From Candidatus Hydrogenedens sp. (GTDB taxonomy: Bacteria; Hydrogenedentota; Hydrogenedentia; Hydrogenedentales; CAITNO01), in contig JAAYJV010000022.1 of the NCBI GenBank assembly GCA_012522755.1, positions 1 to 35,850 on the forward strand: DNA of 35,850 nucleotides, in the 5' to 3' direction. A program made the position numbers and the translations under genes. Shown here one piece after another: positions 33,692-35,850 of this stretch (its first letter is position 1; each line of letters starts with the position of its first letter). Below the pieces are notes generated by a model. The model was not told where the DNA came from. It saw only the letters and a program-made list of their open reading frames with translations, and did not search any database.

Positions 33692-35850
33692 CTTTCCGCC
33701 GATAAAAATCGGCGGCCCCATTGAAGCAAACCGTGATCCTCTGTAATTAGTTGGCGCAAGGTGCCTTTCCGCCGATAAAAATCGGCGGCCCCATTGAAGC
33801 GTCCCCTCTGGAGAAAAAGCCTTCGGTTACATCATTCTTTCCGCCGATAAAAATCGGCGGCCCCATTGAAGCCAGCACCTCATATTGCTCAGGCGTTTCC
33901 CAGAGCACGCTTTCCGCCGATAAAAATCGGCGGCCCCATTGAAGCGTGCAGCTGAGGGAATCTTGCAGGGCATAGCAGATTCCCCTTTCCGCCGATAAAA
34001 ATCGGCGGCCCCATTGAAGCTTTCCGTAAAGTCACATACTTTATTAAGGTTCATTTTCCTTTCCGCCGATAAAAATCGGCGGCCCCATTGAAGCTCCGGG
34101 AACCAAAAGTCACGTGAGTAGTTTACCTCAGCTTTCCGCCGATAAAAATCGGCGGCCCCATTGAAGCCAAACCTGAAACCAAACGCTGGGAACCTCATAT
34201 CTTCCTTTCCGCCGATAAAAATCGGCGGCCCCATTGAAGCCTAGCAATACGGAATTCTTCTGTCCTATACGGTGCTGCTTTCCGCCGATAAAAATCGGCG
34301 GCCCCATTGAAGCCTTCCCCTCCCTCCCTGTGACCTCCCTCCCTGGGATCCTTTCCGCCGATAAAAATCGGCGGCCCCATTGAAGCTGTGTGGGTGCCCT
34401 GATCGACCTCTACTGAGGCGGTGAGCTTTCCGCCGATAAAAATCGGCGGCCCCATTGAAGCGCCCCCGGTCGTTGCGTTCGGGAGGGTTCAGGGATCATC
34501 CTTTCCGCCGATAAAAATCGGCGGCCCCATTGAAGCACAATGACCATGACCCGGACCGCGTAACTTTTATTTCTTTCCGCCGATAAAAATCGGCGGCCCC
34601 ATTGAAGCGTGGCCAGATGGCCGTTGTTATTGCGTAGCCTAATGTGCCTTTCCGCCGATAAAAATCGGCGGCCCCATTGAAGCTAACCAGTATAAAATCT
34701 CTATATATATGAAATATTAACCTTTCCGCCGATAAAAATCGGCGGCCCCATTGAAGCGGGTAAGTTGGATAATATCTTCCAGGATATGTTATACTTTCCG
34801 CCGATAAAAATCGGCGGCCCCATTGAAGCCCCGGGATGCTCCCCGAGTGATTCCCTCCTCCCCTGCTTTCCGCCGATAAAAATCGGCGGCCCCATTGAAG
34901 CAGATCGAAGCCAACTTGCGTGAGCTTGCTAAGGTTGACTTTCCGCCGATAAAAATCGGCGGCCCCATTGAAGCCGCTTCTTTTATGGTGGCGTACTCGC
35001 CGTAGCTGTACTTTCCGCCGATAAAAATCGGCGGCCCCATTGAAGCACAAGCAACGATAGGTCGCTGGGAAAGATCGACAGGACTTTCCGCCGATAAAAA
35101 TCGGCGGCCCCATTGAAGCGTTTTTTTTATTGCAGTGGTTCTTTCTCTTCTCGCACTTTCCGCCGATAAAAATCGGCGGCCCCATTGAAGCGACCAACAT
35201 ATAACCGTGAAGCGTTCTGGAAACTCTCTTTCCGCCGATAAAAATCGGCGGCCCCATTGAAGCAGCGACCTGAAACTCGTGTGTGCCGGGTTCCAGGGGC
35301 CTTTCCGCCGATAAAAATCGGCGGCCCCATTGAAGCAACGCTGAAGGCGAGCCTGGTGAAGTAATTATATCCACCTTTCCGCCGATAAAAATCGGCGGCC
35401 CCATTGAAGCTTTTTCATGGGGGTGTCCTTTCCTAGTTAGCTTCCCCTTTCCGCCGATAAAAATCGGCGGCCCCATTGAAGCTCTACAGATTCCCTTACA
35501 CGTTCCCTGAGTGCTACCAGCTTTCCGCCGATAAAAATCGGCGGCCCCATTGAAGCCTGTGAACGTTCGGTATCCGGTGACCTTCTGGACAAGCTTTCCG
35601 CCGATAAAAATCGGCGGCCCCATTGAAGCACAGAATTCTCCGAAGCCAACGGAGTAAAAAAAGTCCCGCCTTTCCGCCGATAAAAATCGGCGGCCCCATT
35701 GAAGCACGCTGATTCCGGGCTCGAAAAATATCCCTCGACATACTTTCCGCCGATAAAAATCGGCGGCCCCATTGAAGCCACAGAATTTCTTGAAACTGAA
35801 AATTATGAATATTCCTTTCCGCCGATAAAAATCGGCGGCCCCATTGAAGC
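33692..35850 (+). CRISPR. CRISPR array, 30 identical 36-bp repeats, truncated by the window end
   Basis: The repeat is 36 bp: CTTTCCGCCGATAAAA, then ATCGGCGGCCCC, then ATTGAAGC. CCGCCGAT and ATCGGCGG form an 8-bp stem with loop AAAA, and the last eight bases match the usual 5' handle of type I crRNAs. Repeat starts: 33692, 33765, 33837, 33910, 33985, 34059, 34132, 34205, 34278, 34351, 34426, 34501, 34573, 34648, 34722, 34794, 34866, 34939, 35011, 35084, 35156, 35228, 35301, 35375, 35447, 35521, 35594, 35670, 35743, 35815. The 29 spacers are 36-40 bp. All repeats read identically and no spacer is duplicated by eye. The last repeat ends exactly at the window edge, so the array probably continues. 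Confidence 0.99.

Noticed and set aside
33692-33727. Self-targeting of the window by its own spacers
   Set aside because: Reading the spacers against the rest of the window gave no evident match; a full search was not possible.
33751-35781. Long open frames across the CRISPR array encoding repeated peptides such as MGPPIFIGGK and FNGAADFYRRK
   Set aside because: They are translations of the 36-bp repeat and unrelated spacers; the repeat simply has no stop codon in several frames.

Overview
The window looks like a chromosomal segment of an uncultured-type Gram-negative bacterium of roughly 50 percent GC. It encodes lipid-linked polysaccharide export through an ABC transporter, FtsQ/FtsZ division, a homodimeric pyruvate dehydrogenase and type IV pilus retraction. 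The exported protein at the left edge combines a signal peptide, an EF-hand loop introduced by HPAD, an aromatic-rich stretch and an Ig-like region. I associate that architecture with Hydrogenedentota, Lentisphaerota and similar lineages. This taxonomic guess is weak: no rRNA or tRNA gene was seen.

Left part (1-13019), cell-surface polysaccharide. A partial exported protein (minus strand) diverges from a plus-strand cluster of five genes that overlap or nearly touch. They encode a secreted jelly-roll lectin-like protein, a Wzm-type permease, a Wzt-type ATPase with a C-terminal carbohydrate-binding domain, a very large methyltransferase/coiled-coil/glycosyltransferase fusion, and a double glycosyltransferase. 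The set resembles an export system with a WbdD-like chain terminator/ruler, but with glycosyltransferase domains in place of the WbdD kinase. rfbA-rfbB (dTDP-4-keto-6-deoxyglucose synthesis) converge on it from a perfect consensus promoter. A sugar-nucleotide epimerase follows on the plus strand after a gap of about 0.9 kb with no convincing gene.

Middle (13119-23639), housekeeping. There is an FHA-GAF-HD-GYP-zinc-ribbon signalling protein, aceE-aceF (E1 and E2 of pyruvate dehydrogenase, no E3 nearby), and a minus-strand operon murC-ftsQ-ftsZ-pilT. No ftsA lies between ftsQ and ftsZ, and pilT is coupled to ftsZ by an ATGA overlap.

Right part (23640-35850), a complete type I-G (formerly I-U) CRISPR-Cas locus. 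The order is cas3 (helicase with C-terminal HD nuclease), csx17 (Cas8-like), csb1 (Cas7), csb2 (Cas5-Cas6 fusion), cas4-cas1 fusion, cas2, a leader of about 206 bp, and an array. I counted 30 identical 36-bp repeats and 29 spacers of 36-40 bp. The array reaches the window edge, so its distal end is unseen. Repeats end in ATTGAAGC on the plus strand, so array and cas genes are transcribed in the same direction.

The less expected signals are the WbdD-like fusion, operator-like palindromes at several promoters, a G-quadruplex-type tract and a GGATCAGTC repeat shared by two distant intergenic regions, a hairpin where ftsA would be expected, and a repeat-like fragment and short upstream ORF in the cas leader.
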